Positions 1-6,895 of a DNA stretch of 17,756 nt are shown here, piece by piece; the stretch's first letter is position 1, and every line of letters starts with the position of its first letter. Source of the stretch: Novosphingobium sp. UBA6722 (GTDB taxonomy: Bacteria; Pseudomonadota; Alphaproteobacteria; Sphingomonadales; Sphingomonadaceae). The translations under genes and the position numbers were made by a program. Below the pieces are notes generated by a model, which was not told the origin of the DNA, searched no databases, and saw only the letters and a program-made list of their open reading frames with translations. Where the stretch lies: positions 6,747-24,502 of the forward strand of contig DKII01000139.1 of assembly GCA_002454125.1 (NCBI GenBank), read 5' to 3'.

Positions 1-1
1 C

Positions 2-328
2 TTCTTCCACTACATCAAGTTCCCCGATCGCGAGACGATGCAGGCGATCATCGACGTCCACTTCCCCGGCATCCAGAAGACTCTCGTCTCCAAGGCGATG
101 GAAATCTTCTACGAAGTCCGCGAAGTGCCGGGGCTGAAGAAGAAGCCCTCAACCAGCGAGCTACTTGATTGGCTCAAGTTGCTGCTCAACGAGGACATGC
201 CGCTCGACGTGCTGCAGAACCGCGATCCGGCCAAGGCGATCCCGCCGCTTCACGGCGCGCTGCTCAAGAACGAGCAAGACGTGATGCTGTTCGAACGCCT
301 GGCCTTCATGGCGCGGCGTCAGGGATAG
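2..328 (+). CDS. MoxR-type AAA+ ATPase, C-terminal part (5' truncated by window)
   Basis: Only the last 108 codons are present and the gene begins left of the window. The visible residues (FFHYIKFPDRETM, then PGIQKTLVSKAMEIFYEVREVPGLKKKPSTSELLDWLKLL) are the lid subdomain of a MoxR-family AAA+ ATPase. In these proteins the K-K-P-S-T-S-E-L-L-D-W stretch is a conserved sensor-2-like region. The Walker A and B motifs would lie upstream, outside the window. MoxR ATPases are chaperone-like and usually act with a von Willebrand A partner; that partner is encoded at 1198. The gene uses G/C-ending codons like most of the window. Its last bases contain AGGGA at 321-325, correctly spaced as a ribosome binding site for the next gene at 334. 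The family assignment is fairly sure; the substrate is unknown. Confidence 0.85.
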   Translation, partial: FFHYIKFPDRETMQAIIDVHFPGIQKTLVSKAMEIFYEVREVPGLKKKPSTSELLDWLKLLLNEDMPLDVLQNRDPAKAIPPLHGALLKNEQDVMLFERLAFMARRQG

Positions 329-333
329 AAACC

Positions 334-1194
334 ATGGCTGATGCTGACGACTCGACCCAGAAGCCAAAGAAGGCAGCCCCATGTGGCATAGTAATGCCGA
401 TTGCAGGGTTTGGAGAGTATGACGCACAGCACTGGCTTGAGGTTCGCGGCATATTAGAACGTGCCATTTCGAAGGCGGAATATCATCCTGCGCCAGTATG
501 GGAACGCAGCGAAACTGATATCATACAGGGACGGATTGTAAGGAACCTTTACGAGTATGAAGTTGTGGTTTGCGATATCAGCGGCCTCAACCCGAATGTC
601 ATGTTCGAGCTCGGATTAAGGCTAGCGTTTAAAAAGCCTGTCGTAATCACAGTTGATGATGAAACTAAGATTCCGTTCGATACAAATGTAATTGAGCATT
701 TGATTTATAATCGTGGATTACATTTTCAAAAAACAGAGTCTTTCATCGACCGCCTTTCAGAGCGAATCACAAACGTTGTTCAAATGTCAAAGAATGGCTC
801 GTACGTTGCTTACATCGATGCGCTTGGCGCGTTTTCGACGTTTGAGCCTAACCCTCAAAAGGTTGAATTTGATCAGTTTGTTTTAGATAAGCTAGAACAA
901 ATATCTGCAAACGTTTCAAGGCTACGGCGAGATCAAGATGAATCTCGGTGGATGATGAACGCCCTTAAGCATCAGCCTTTAAATGCGCTGGCGAATTTGG
1001 GCGCAGCAACTAGCGAGTCAGAAGGCTTGGGTTGGACCGAGGCGCGGACAAAAGCGCTAGTGAACATGTGGAATGAGGGAATGACAACGTCGCAGATTGC
1101 CGAGAATCTCGGAAACGTTAGCCGGAACGCTGTGATCGGAAAGGCGCATCGGTTGGGTCTAAAGCCACGGCCCAATTCGGAACTAGGCGACTAA
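334..1194 (+). CDS. Nucleoside deoxyribosyltransferase-like domain fused to a GcrA-type DNA-binding domain
   Basis: A 286-residue protein; I know no characterised protein with this layout. Residues about 15-150 look like the nucleoside 2-deoxyribosyltransferase/TIR-like Rossmann fold: GIVMPIAGF near 18-26, then VVVCDISGLNPNVMFELG at 77-94, with D81 and E92 where this superfamily carries its catalytic acids. Residues about 170-210 are a polar, charged linker. Residues 234-276 (WTEARTKALVNMW through SRNAVIGKAHRLGL) closely match the N-terminal DNA-binding domain of GcrA, the alphaproteobacterial cell-cycle regulator. I chose the ATG at 334 because AGGGA lies 8 bases upstream and the upstream extension to 169 only reads moxR out of frame. 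Codon use is much more AT-rich than in the flanking genes, which suggests horizontal acquisition. Enzyme activity, DNA target and a defence or stress role are inferences. Confidence 0.8.
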   Translation: MADADDSTQKPKKAAPCGIVMPIAGFGEYDAQHWLEVRGILERAISKAEYHPAPVWERSETDIIQGRIVRNLYEYEVVVCDISGLNPNVMFELGLRLAFKKPVVITVDDETKIPFDTNVIEHLIYNRGLHFQKTESFIDRLSERITNVVQMSKNGSYVAYIDALGAFSTFEPNPQKVEFDQFVLDKLEQISANVSRLRRDQDESRWMMNALKHQPLNALANLGAATSESEGLGWTEARTKALVNMWNEGMTTSQIAENLGNVSRNAVIGKAHRLGLKPRPNSELGD

Positions 1195-1197
1195 TCA

Positions 1198-2379
1198 ATG
1201 TTCTTCAACTTCATCGACGAGCTGCGCAGCGCCGGGATCCAGGCGAGCTTCAAGGAGCACCTGGTACTGCTCGAAGCGCTCGACAAGGATGTGATCGAGC
1301 AGACGCCCGAGCAGTTCTATTACCTGTCGCGCGCCATTTTCGTGAAGGATGAGGGCCTGCTCGACAAGTTCGACCAGGTCTTCAACAAGGTCTTCAAGGG
1401 GATCCTGACCGATTACGGCCAGAACCCGGTCGACATTCCCGAGGAATGGCTGAAGGCCGTTGCCGAGAAGTTCCTGACGCCTGAGGAAATGGAAGCGATC
1501 AAGTCGCTCGGATCCTGGGAAGAGATCATGGAGACGCTCAAGAAACGGCTCGAGGAACAGCAGAAGCGCCACCAGGGCGGCAACAAGTGGGTCGGCACCG
1601 GCGGCACTTCACCCTATGGCAATGCCGGCTATAACCCCGAAGGCGTGCGGATCGGCGGCGAAAGCAAGCATAAGCGCGCGCTGAAGGTCTGGGAAAAGCG
1701 TGAGTTCCAGAACCTCGACAACACGCGCGAGCTCGGCACCCGCAACATCAAGGTCGCCCTGCGCCGGCTGCGTCGCTTCGCGCGTGAGGGCAACCCTGAC
1801 GAGCTCGATCTTGAAGGCACGATCGAGGGGACGGCCAAGCAGGGCTGGCTCGACATCCGCATGCGGGCCGAGCGCAAGAACGCGGTCAAGGTGCTGCTGT
1901 TCCTGGATGTCGGCGGCTCGATGGATCCGTTCATCAAGCTGGTCGAGGAGCTGTTCAGCGCGGCGACGACCGAGTTCAAGAACCTGGAGTTTTTCTACTT
2001 CCACAACTGCCTCTACGAAGGCGTGTGGAAAGACAACAAGCGGCGCTGGAGCGAGCGGACCAACACCTGGGACATCCTCCACAAGTACGGCCATGACTAC
2101 AAGGTGATCTTCGTTGGCGATGCGGCGATGAGCCCCTACGAGATCACCCATCCGGGCGGCTCGGTCGAGCATTTCAACGAGGAAGCCGGTGCGGTCTGGT
2201 TGCAGCGCGTGGCCCATGTTTATCCGGCCACGGTCTGGATGAACCCCGTGCCGGAAAAGCAGTGGGGCTATTCGCAGAGCACCAAGGTGATCAAGGAAAT
2301 GGTCGGCGGCAACATGTTCCCGCTGACGCTTGATGGCCTCGACAGCGCGATGCGCGAGCTGACCCGCAAGAAGCATTGA
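1198..2379 (+). CDS. CoxE-like von Willebrand factor A domain protein
   Basis: A 393-residue protein of the VWA/CoxE-like type that pairs with MoxR ATPases. The N-terminal 130 residues are helical and charged. A linker rich in Gly and Asn (about 127-150) follows, then the VWA domain from about 225 to the end. The metal-site motif is D237-V-G-G-S241, a DxGxS form of the usual DxSxS. The family normally serves as a substrate or assembly adaptor for the MoxR ATPase. No signal peptide is visible, so it is probably cytoplasmic. The start is the ATG at 1198, three bases after the previous stop, with a weak AGGCGA at 1185-1190. The foreign gene at 334 now separates it from its presumed partner moxR. 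Its stop overlaps the next start in a TTGA. Confidence 0.87.
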   Translation: MFFNFIDELRSAGIQASFKEHLVLLEALDKDVIEQTPEQFYYLSRAIFVKDEGLLDKFDQVFNKVFKGILTDYGQNPVDIPEEWLKAVAEKFLTPEEMEAIKSLGSWEEIMETLKKRLEEQQKRHQGGNKWVGTGGTSPYGNAGYNPEGVRIGGESKHKRALKVWEKREFQNLDNTRELGTRNIKVALRRLRRFAREGNPDELDLEGTIEGTAKQGWLDIRMRAERKNAVKVLLFLDVGGSMDPFIKLVEELFSAATTEFKNLEFFYFHNCLYEGVWKDNKRRWSERTNTWDILHKYGHDYKVIFVGDAAMSPYEITHPGGSVEHFNEEAGAVWLQRVAHVYPATVWMNPVPEKQWGYSQSTKVIKEMVGGNMFPLTLDGLDSAMRELTRKKH

Positions 2380-3062
2380 GCGATCTGCCGCGCACCCTGG
2401 CCGAATGCTATGCGCTGCACGGCGGCAGCTTCACGATCGGCGATCCGCGGCCGGTCATGCAAGCAGCGCGCTATACCTTTTTCACGCCTCCGCCCGAAGC
2501 CTTTGCGGCGGTAGCAGCCGGGGACTGGATCAAGGCGATCTTTCGTCCGGTCCCGGCGGATCGCAAGTTCGACGCCGAGCGGATGTGGGTGAAGGTTGAG
2601 GAAGTCCTGCCCGATGGCTTTGCCGGGCGGCTGGATACGACCCCGTCCGACATGCCGCAGCTAGCTCCGGGAGCGGCCCTGTTCGTGCCGCGCGACTGGG
2701 CGATCGACATCGACTGGGCGGAAGGGCGCGAGCCGCCTGACTATCCACCGCGTCGGCATTACTGGGATCGCTGCATGGTCGATGCCTGCGTGCTCGATGG
2801 GCGCAGCCTGGTCGACTATCTTTACCGGGAGACCGGCGATCTGCATGGCCCCGACGATGAATACCAAGACAGCGGCTGGCGAATTCGCGGCACTGACGCA
2901 GGCATTGCCGAGGATGAGCAGTTGGGCCGTTCGCCCAGTTATGTGGCGCTTGGCGCGGTGCTGAACCGCGACGACCGCTGGCTTCATCTGATCGACGAAG
3001 CGGTGGGTGAACACTTCCGCTGGTGGGACGAAGAAGCGCGCTTTGTGCGGCTGGATGATTAG
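2376..3062 (+). CDS. DUF2314/DUF2185-like protein
   Basis: A 228-residue soluble protein of unknown function. The first half, roughly 30-110, reads like DUF2314: GDWIKAIFRPVPA, then RMWVKVEEVLPDGFAGRLD, ending near FVPRDWAIDIDW. The second half, roughly 130-228, resembles DUF2185/Imm33-type domains (SGWRIRGTDAG, then LGAVLNRDDRWLHLID and an aromatic, acidic C-terminus). Such domains occur in polyimmunity proteins and in orphan genes. I saw no catalytic motif, membrane segment or signal peptide. The start chosen is the TTG at 2376, which overlaps the previous TGA (TTGA), implying coupling to the VWA gene; no good Shine-Dalgarno precedes it. The stop TAG overlaps the stop of the opposing gene by two bases. 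Domain names are from memory of family patterns and need a profile search. Confidence 0.72.
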   Translation: MSDLPRTLAECYALHGGSFTIGDPRPVMQAARYTFFTPPPEAFAAVAAGDWIKAIFRPVPADRKFDAERMWVKVEEVLPDGFAGRLDTTPSDMPQLAPGAALFVPRDWAIDIDWAEGREPPDYPPRRHYWDRCMVDACVLDGRSLVDYLYRETGDLHGPDDEYQDSGWRIRGTDAGIAEDEQLGRSPSYVALGAVLNRDDRWLHLIDEAVGEHFRWWDEEARFVRLDD

Positions 3063-3676
3063 CGAATGTCAGGCTGTTGTTGCGGCGCATCCAGGCAGCC
3101 CACCAGCGGATCGGCCTCTTCGTAATCGCGGATGCACGACAGGCGAGCGATCAGCGCGCGGCGTTCCTCCGGCGCCCAGTCGCTCACTTCCGCGATAAGA
3201 ACCTTGGCGACTTCACCGCGATCGAAGGCTGCCGCTGCGGGTTCCGGGCGCACGGCCTGCTTGATGAAGGTAATCGCGAAATAACCGCCAATTGCTGCAG
3301 CAAAATAGCCCAACCAGGCCAGCACCCAGCGGGCATTGCGGGCGATAACAGCCTCTGCGCGGTTTTCGATTAGCAGGTCATAGCCGATCCGGAATGCCAG
3401 CAGCGCGGCCATCCCCAGCACCGAAACCAACAGCAGGGCGCGGACCCGCTTGGTCCAGCGCCGCGCCTGCGTCTGCGTTGCCGCAGCGACGGCCAGCACG
3501 AACAGGCCCGACCCGGCGGCCGTTGCGATCAGGCGCTTCAGGCTCAACAGATCACCGGGCGTGGCCGGGTCGAGCACGGCGCGGATCGAGAACACCAGGT
3601 AAGTCGCCACAAGCAGAACCACGCCAATCGTCAAAGCGAGCTGGCGGTTATGCCGGATGCGACGGGTGGCGGACAT
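3059..3676 (-). CDS. Small integral membrane protein, function unknown
   Basis: A 205-residue protein that I do not recognise. It has four likely membrane segments at about 12-31, 47-66, 77-98 and 114-135. A C-terminal cytosolic tail of about 65 residues (EVAKVLIAEVSDWAPEERRALIARLS) follows. The N-terminus is basic (RRIRHNR), favouring an N-in topology. The reading frame is open further upstream to 3775. I chose the ATG at 3676 because AGGAG at 3690-3686 lies nine bases before it, and because the upstream residues do not look like part of a membrane protein. The gene converges with the DUF2314-like gene and the two stop codons overlap. It is divergent from the dioxygenase gene at 3854. Confidence 0.7.
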   Translation of the reverse strand: MSATRRIRHNRQLALTIGVVLLVATYLVFSIRAVLDPATPGDLLSLKRLIATAAGSGLFVLAVAAATQTQARRWTKRVRALLLVSVLGMAALLAFRIGYDLLIENRAEAVIARNARWVLAWLGYFAAAIGGYFAITFIKQAVRPEPAAAAFDRGEVAKVLIAEVSDWAPEERRALIARLSCIRDYEEADPLVGCLDAPQQQPDIR

Positions 3677-3783
3677 GAAAGGAAACTCCTCGCTGGCGAA
3701 TAAGCACTGGCTGATTATCGCCGCCGGCAGATAGGCATAGGATTTTTCGACGGACGGATTGCCCTGGCCGGTCAAACACTGAA

Positions 3784-3828
3784 CCCGATCAGGCTATCCC
3801 CGCAGAAAGATAAGTTCGCTTGATCGGG
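3784..3828. repeat. 8-bp inverted repeat in the divergent intergenic region
   Basis: CCCGATCA at 3784-3791 is the exact reverse complement of TGATCGGG at 3821-3828. A second copy of the half-site, GATCGGGT, lies at 3833-3840. The right arm overlaps the -35-like TTGATC of the dioxygenase gene, which is where a regulator site could act. The 177-base gap 3677-3853 otherwise holds only the ribosome binding site of the minus-strand membrane gene. Function is not shown. Confidence 0.4.
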
Positions 3829-3847
3829 GCAGGATCGGGTCCATCTT
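3820..3847 (+). promoter_or_regulatory. Candidate promoter of the YgiD-like gene (leaderless geometry)
   Basis: TTGATC (3820-3825), a 16-base spacer, and CATCTT (3842-3847), followed by only six bases before the ATG at 3854. This places the predicted transcript start at or next to the start codon. There is no Shine-Dalgarno before that ATG, which fits leaderless translation. Confidence 0.4.
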
Positions 3848-3853
3848 GGCCGC

Positions 3854-4648
3854 ATGACCCAGCGCCTTCCCGCCCTGTTCCTCGGCCACGGTTCGCCGAT
3901 CACCGTCATTACCGATGGCCCCGAACGCCGCGCCTGGCAGGCACTGGGCCAGGCCTTGCCGCACCCCGAGGCGATCCTGGTGATCTCGGCGCACTGGGAA
4001 ACCACGGACAGGATCCACCTGACCGGCGGGACCGCGCCGCGCACAATCCACGACTTTGGCGGCTTTCCCGATGAGCTTTATGCGATCCAGTATCCGGCAC
4101 CCGGCGCGCCCGAGCTGGTCGACCGGATCATCGAATTGCTCGGTGCGGACCGGGCAGTGGCCGATGAAACCTGGGGCTTCGACCATGGCGCCTGGGGCGT
4201 GGTGCAGCCGATGTATCCCGCAGCCGATGTGCCGATGGTGGTGATGAGCCTCAACCGCAGCCTGCTGCCCGAGGAGCATCTGGCGGTGGCCGCCCGGCTC
4301 GCGCCCCTGCGCGATGAAGGCGTGCTGATCATCGGCAGCGGCAACGTGGTCCACAACCTGCGGCTGTGGCGGCAGTTTGCCGGGACGGTGCCAGCCTGGG
4401 CCCGCGAATTTCAGGATCGGATCAACGACGCCGTTGGCACGGGCAACCATGCCGCCCTCACCCACTTCGCGGCCGAGGACCAGGCCGCCAGCGCCGCGAT
4501 CAACAGCGCTGAGCATTACCTGCCGCTGCTCTATGCCGCCGGTGCGCGTCTGCCCGGTGATGTTACGGCGGTGTTCAGCGACAACATCGATGGCGCCCTG
4601 TCGATGACCAGCTATCTGATCGGCGATACCAGCCTGATCGCTGCCTGA
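3854..4648 (+). CDS. ygiD: LigB-fold extradiol dioxygenase, YgiD/4,5-DOPA dioxygenase family
   Basis: A 264-residue protein of the DODA/YgiD class, class III extradiol dioxygenases of the LigB fold. These are metal-dependent; the E. coli relative opens the ring of L-DOPA in vitro and is zinc-bound in its structure. Expected metal-site histidines are visible: H12 in LFLGHGSP, H47 in ISAHWE and H221 in EHYLPLL. H111 (GFDHGAWG) and H167 (GNVVHNL) mark the rest of the active-site region. Length is normal for the family. No signal peptide is present, so the protein is cytoplasmic. The ATG at 3854 sits directly after the LFLGHGSP-compatible N-terminus and lacks a Shine-Dalgarno. The family call is strong; the physiological substrate is unknown, and the symbol reflects family only. 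Confidence 0.88.
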   Translation: MTQRLPALFLGHGSPITVITDGPERRAWQALGQALPHPEAILVISAHWETTDRIHLTGGTAPRTIHDFGGFPDELYAIQYPAPGAPELVDRIIELLGADRAVADETWGFDHGAWGVVQPMYPAADVPMVVMSLNRSLLPEEHLAVAARLAPLRDEGVLIIGSGNVVHNLRLWRQFAGTVPAWAREFQDRINDAVGTGNHAALTHFAAEDQAASAAINSAEHYLPLLYAAGARLPGDVTAVFSDNIDGALSMTSYLIGDTSLIAA

Positions 4649-4696
4649 CGCAAGCCAGCGGTAGCGGCGGTGCCGTCTGGTCGCTAGAAGCGCGGC

Positions 4697-5500
4697 ATGG
4701 ATAGCCAGCTGCTCATCATCTGCCTGCTTACAGCCGCGATCAACCTGATCGGAACCCTGGCCTATGCCGCGCGCATTGCCGGGGTGCGGACGCGGCGGAT
4801 CGCGATGAGCTTTGCCCTGTTCAACATTCTGGTCCTGGTCAGCCGCACCTCCAATTCCTTCCTTGGGCCCTTCCTGGCCAAGCGGATCGAGGTGCGGATT
4901 GCGCAAGGCGGCGGCGAGGCGCTGCTGTTCGATTTTCACCTCGTCCTTGCCTCGGCCTCGCTGGCGGTGCTGATCGGGATCCTGCTGGTGCCAACCGGGC
5001 AGCGGCTCTTCGCCAGCGCGATCGGCTATTTTCAGGAGCACCGCTCAACCACGCGAATGCTGCTGCGCACGGCCACACCGGCGGGCCTCCACACGCTGCG
5101 CCGCGCGCTCACGCCGCCCAGCCCCGGCGTGCTGCGCGAACTGGTCAAGGAACGCGGCGTTGGCTGGGGCGTGCTGCTGGCCAATTGCCTGGCCCAAGCG
5201 CTGATCACGGTTGGCGTGGTTGCTTCGCTTTATGCCGGGTACCTCAACCCCGAATTCCGCGTCACCGCCTCGCAGCTCTCGGCCGTGGTCAACGGCTTTG
5301 CCACGATCCTGCTGTTCGCGCTGATCGACCCGCAGCTGTCGGTGATGACCGACGACGTGGTCGAAGGCCGGGTCAGCGAAGCGCTGTTCCGCCGCACGAT
5401 CGTCTGGATCAGCCTCAGCCGCCTCGCCGGCACGCTGCTGGCGCAGCTGCTGTTCCTGCCCTCGGCCCAGGCGATTGCCTGGGTGGCCAACTACGTCTGA
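4697..5500 (+). CDS. amj: Amj-family lipid II flippase candidate (DUF2837-like)
   Basis: A 267-residue polytopic membrane protein. The N-terminal pattern (LLTAAINLIGTLAYAARIAGVRTRRIAMSFALFNILVLVSRTSNSFLGP) is the signature I associate with Amj (B. subtilis YdaH, DUF2837), the alternate-to-MurJ lipid II flippase. About six membrane segments are visible, near 4-27, 36-58, 78-100, 154-178, 195-218 and 240-262. A cytosolic, basic loop lies at about 105-150. Length matches the family. Amj moves lipid-linked peptidoglycan precursor across the inner membrane and is non-homologous to MurJ. A TAGAAG hexamer ends six bases before the ATG, but no good -35 is seen. The gene converges with the MFS gene, with only four bases between stops. 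The family call is reasonably sure; flippase activity in this organism is inferred. Confidence 0.8.
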   Translation: MDSQLLIICLLTAAINLIGTLAYAARIAGVRTRRIAMSFALFNILVLVSRTSNSFLGPFLAKRIEVRIAQGGGEALLFDFHLVLASASLAVLIGILLVPTGQRLFASAIGYFQEHRSTTRMLLRTATPAGLHTLRRALTPPSPGVLRELVKERGVGWGVLLANCLAQALITVGVVASLYAGYLNPEFRVTASQLSAVVNGFATILLFALIDPQLSVMTDDVVEGRVSEALFRRTIVWISLSRLAGTLLAQLLFLPSAQAIAWVANYV

Positions 5501-5504
5501 CTGC

Positions 5505-6797
5505 TCAGCCCTTCTTGTCGAGCTCGTCGTTCAGCCGCAGGCTGGCGCGCCAGAAGAAGAAGGCCGGAATGAAACCAAGCCATGCCGCGCCAAACAGGAC
5601 CCAGCGCACGCTGTCGGTGCCTGCCATGGGCTGCAGCCAGTCTGACAGGGCGCCAAACACGAACGGCCCCAGCCCCAGGCCGATCAGATTCTGCCCAAAC
5701 AGCATGACCGAGGCAGCAACCGCCCGCAGCTCCTTGCGAACCAGCCCCTGCACACAGGCATAGGCCGGGCCATAATAGGCCGCGTTGAGAATTGTCGGAA
5801 CGAGGATCAACAGCCCCGCCACCCACCAGATCGGCGCACCGTAACCCAGGAACTGGATCGGTGCCGCAACCGCCATGCCGACCGCGGGAAGCGTCAGGAT
5901 GTGGCGGCGGTTGGTTGCACCAAAGCGGTCGGCCGCCCAGCCACCCAGCCAGGTGCCAAACACGCCGGCAATGCCAAGCGTGACCGAGCCGATCAGGCCA
6001 ACCTCGGTCGTCGTCATGCCGTGGCTGCGGATGAACAAGGACAGCGTCCACAGTCCCTTGCCATAGCTGAGGAAGGCCGCGAACGAGGCGGCGACCAGCA
6101 GCAGCACGTAAGCGCGCGAGGTAAACACTTCGGCAACGGCTTCGCGCACCGGGACCTGCGCCGGGCCGGCCGGGCTGGCTTGCCCCTTGATCAGGCCGGA
6201 GCGGCGCGGTTCGCGCAGCAGCAAGGGCAGCAGCAGCGCCAGCAGCAGGCCGGGCGCGCCGACCAGCATCAGCGCAACCCGCCAGCCCCAGATGTCATTG
6301 ACCACGCCGCCGATCACCAGGCCCAGCAAGGTGCCGATCGGCACGCCCATGCCATAGAAGGCAATTGCCGAGGCTCGCTTTTCAGGCGCAACCGCATCGC
6401 TGATCAGGCTGTGTGCCGAGGGCGTGCAACCCGCCTCGCCCACCCCAACGCCGATCCGGGCGAGCGCCATCTGCCAGAAATTCTGCGCAAAGCCGCACAG
6501 CACGGTCATGCCCGACCAGATCGCCAGCGAAACCGAGATCAGCGAGATGCGGTTGGTGCTGGCGCGGTCTGCATAGCGCGCGATCGGGATGCCCAGCACG
6601 GCATAGAACACGGCAAAGGCCGGGCCTGCCAGCAAGCCAAGCTGGGTATCGCTGAGCCCAAGTTCATCCTTGATCGGTTCAGCCAGGATGTTGAGGATCT
6701 GGCGATCCAGAAAATTCAGGATGTAGACGATCAGCAGGACCCAGAGCGTAACACGCAGCGAATTCACGGGCTTGGGGCCCGCCGTTGCTTCTGCCAT
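5505..6797 (-). CDS. MFS transporter, spinster-like
   Basis: A 430-residue protein with the 12-helix pattern of the major facilitator superfamily. The N-terminus (VLLIVYILNFLDRQILNILAEPIKDELGLSDTQLGLL) and the AVFYAVLGIPIARYADRASTNR loop, a motif A variant, are typical of the spinster-like group that is abundant in sphingomonads. A second signature, ARIGVGVGEAGCTPSAHSLISD, is also characteristic of that group. The start at 6797 is supported by AGAGGATGA just upstream. It is the last gene of a minus-strand run after the dioxygenase-like gene, separated by 98 bases with a possible promoter of its own. The substrate cannot be read from the sequence. Location beside NamZ raises the possibility of a sugar or muropeptide-derived solute, which is a guess. 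Confidence 0.87.
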   Translation of the reverse strand: MAEATAGPKPVNSLRVTLWVLLIVYILNFLDRQILNILAEPIKDELGLSDTQLGLLAGPAFAVFYAVLGIPIARYADRASTNRISLISVSLAIWSGMTVLCGFAQNFWQMALARIGVGVGEAGCTPSAHSLISDAVAPEKRASAIAFYGMGVPIGTLLGLVIGGVVNDIWGWRVALMLVGAPGLLLALLLPLLLREPRRSGLIKGQASPAGPAQVPVREAVAEVFTSRAYVLLLVAASFAAFLSYGKGLWTLSLFIRSHGMTTTEVGLIGSVTLGIAGVFGTWLGGWAADRFGATNRRHILTLPAVGMAVAAPIQFLGYGAPIWWVAGLLILVPTILNAAYYGPAYACVQGLVRKELRAVAASVMLFGQNLIGLGLGPFVFGALSDWLQPMAGTDSVRWVLFGAAWLGFIPAFFFWRASLRLNDELDKKG

Positions 6798-6851
6798 CGA
6801 TCATCCTCTCTTGGCCCCGGCGCTTGAGCACCGCGAATCCCATCCGCATCG

Positions 6852-6880
6852 AAAGTGGCGGGCAGGACCGACCGGGTCAA
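6852..6880 (-). promoter_or_regulatory. Candidate promoter upstream of the MFS gene
   Basis: On the minus strand TTGACC (6880-6875) is followed by a 17-base spacer and CACTTT (6857-6852). It lies in the 98-base gap between the hydroxylase-like gene and the MFS gene. Just before it, CCTGAG-GT-CTCAGG (6887-6900) is a short palindrome across the previous stop codon. The -10 is weak, so this may only be chance. Confidence 0.3.
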
Positions 6881-6895
6881 CCCCGACCTGAGGTC

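Noticed and set aside
169..333. N-terminal extension of the NDT-GcrA fusion gene back to 169
   Set aside because: It is moxR read in another frame, low in complexity, and a Shine-Dalgarno supports the ATG at 334.
3794..5041. 415-codon minus-strand open frame
   Set aside because: Antisense of the YgiD-like and Amj genes, both of which have clear family motifs.
5901..6827. 308-codon plus-strand open frame
   Set aside because: Antisense of the spinster-like MFS gene; rich in Q, R, H and D as shadow frames are.
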